In this document: piece after piece, positions 63,263 to 64,000 of the stretch | How positions within the stretch are numbered: position 1 is the first letter of the stretch | Layout of the letters: each line of letters begins with the position of its first letter | Translations under genes and position numbers: made by a program | Source: Parvularculaceae bacterium | GTDB lineage: Bacteria > Pseudomonadota > Alphaproteobacteria > Caulobacterales > Parvularculaceae | Direction of reading: 5' to 3' | DNA length: 64,000 nt | Assembly: GCA_020446945.1 (NCBI GenBank) | Contig: JAGRDS010000010.1 | Coordinates: 1-64,000, forward strand | The notes under the pieces: generated by a model | Databases searched by the model: none | The model's input: only the letters and a program-made list of their open reading frames with translations | What the model was told of the DNA's origin: nothing

Positions 63263-63957
63263 GCGGATTTATCGGAATCGTCTGCGGCCTGAAATCGGAG
63301 GCGAACGCCGTCCGCGCCAGCCTGAAAGCGGCAGGCGTTGACGTGTCGAAAGTGATGATCGGCGTATCGGGCGCGAACGCCGACCGGGCCGAGGAAATCG
63401 CGCAAGGCTTCCTCGACGACGGCGCAAAGGCGATCGTCAGCGCCGGGCTCTGCGGCGGGCTCGATCCGGCGTTGAAATCTGGCGAGCTTGTTCTCGGCGA
63501 GCGCGTCGTTTCGGCGAAAGGCGATATCGTCATCGCCGACAAAGCGCTCGCCGCGGCGGCCGACAAATTCTCGCCGCGCCACGTGGCGATATTCGGCTCG
63601 GACGAAATCGTCGATTGCACGGAAAAGAAAGAAGCGCTGTTCCAGCGCTACGCTGCGGAAACCGTGGATATGGAAAGCCACGGCGCCGCGCGTGCGGCGG
63701 CGCGGGCGGGCGTTCCGTTCATTGCGATTCGCGTTATCGCCGACGGCGCCGCGCGCGCCTTGCCGAAAGCGGCCTTGCGCGCGGTTACGCCTGCTGGCGG
63801 CGTCAATGTCGCCAATGTTCTCCTCGATTGCATTAAACAGCCGCAACAGTTTGAAGAGATTTTCGCGCTCGGCCGCGATTCCGGCGCGGCGACGCAAACG
63901 CTTCGCCGGGAATTCGGCGGCTATCTCGGCGCCTTCCTGGCCGCGCTCGGCCTTTAA
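63259..63957 (+). CDS. hpnG: hopanoid-associated phosphorylase HpnG
   Basis: 232 residues of the nucleoside phosphorylase fold: AIVSAGLCGGLDPALKSGEL and DMESHGAARAAARAG, the latter holding the ribose-binding Glu. HpnG removes adenine from adenosylhopane to give ribosylhopane. shc (hpnF), usually between hpnE and hpnG, is not there; it and hpnH may be downstream. The final 43 bases of the window hold no gene. Confidence 0.92.
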   Translation: MSGFIGIVCGLKSEANAVRASLKAAGVDVSKVMIGVSGANADRAEEIAQGFLDDGAKAIVSAGLCGGLDPALKSGELVLGERVVSAKGDIVIADKALAAAADKFSPRHVAIFGSDEIVDCTEKKEALFQRYAAETVDMESHGAARAAARAGVPFIAIRVIADGAARALPKAALRAVTPAGGVNVANVLLDCIKQPQQFEEIFALGRDSGAATQTLRREFGGYLGAFLAALGL

Positions 63958-64000
63958 TAGTCGCGAAGCCTGTAGTTTACATTCGGCCGCGCGGTTTTCT

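Noticed and set aside
1..64000. Defence island, prophage or secondary-metabolite cluster
   Set aside because: No nuclease, helicase, toxin pair, capsid, transposase or large synthase gene was recognised. Nearly all genes have core or envelope roles.

Overview
The window is a high-GC stretch from an alphaproteobacterium. The evidence is a SciP/CtrA-type cell-cycle regulator beside a Caulobacter-style flagellar locus (fliF-fliG-fliH-fliN-flbD-flhA-flhF plus fliK-flgD-flgE and flgK-flgL), a lipoyl-fused PdhB, a petABC operon, c-type cytochrome maturation genes and a hopanoid (hpn) operon. A relative of the Caulobacterales, Maricaulales or Parvularculales is my best guess. That placement is inference from gene content, not from a phylogeny.

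Layout. 1-9 kb: the 3' part of pyrG, an exported coiled-coil protein, a membrane-anchored metallo-beta-lactamase-fold protein, a pyruvate dehydrogenase operon (pdhB, a GFA-family gene, a PLP decarboxylase, pdhC; no pdhA) and two tandem small membrane proteins. 9-13 kb (minus): trmL-hemF, then an overlapping aminotransferase-LOG-sulfotransferase operon. 13-17 kb (plus): petABC with a strong terminator, a TerB-like gene, mtnP. 17-26 kb: housekeeping and small genes (ychF, pth, rplY, cspA, a diverged anmK, an MscS-like channel). 27-41 kb: the flagellar locus, sciP and its regulatory DNA. 41-46 kb: a TPR-sulfotransferase, mnmA, GNAT, YkgJ, an LhgO-like oxidoreductase and tRNA-Met(CAT). 46-47.4 kb: a less GC-rich patch with small orphan membrane genes and a 13-bp tandem repeat. 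47.4-55.6 kb (minus): tamA-tamB and ccmA-ccmB-ccmC-ccmE. 55.8-64 kb: a sulfotransferase, a beta-propeller lipoprotein and hpnA, hpnB, hpnC-hpnD-hpnE-hpnG.

How the parts work together. CtrA-type boxes, SciP, an FlbD-like sigma-54 activator and two divergent sigma-54 promoters between fliK and flgK look like a compact copy of the Caulobacter flagellar hierarchy. PetABC and Ccm belong to one respiratory branch: Ccm would attach heme to cytochrome c1. TamAB and the hpn genes serve the outer membrane.

I saw no CRISPR array, transposase, prophage or recognised defence system. The most unusual items are an unusually short FlgE hook protein, the regulatory dyads around fliF and flgK, the aminotransferase-LOG-sulfotransferase operon, an AnmK homologue with altered signature motifs, the pdh operon with two foreign genes inside it, and a 13-bp tandem repeat at the end of ccmE.
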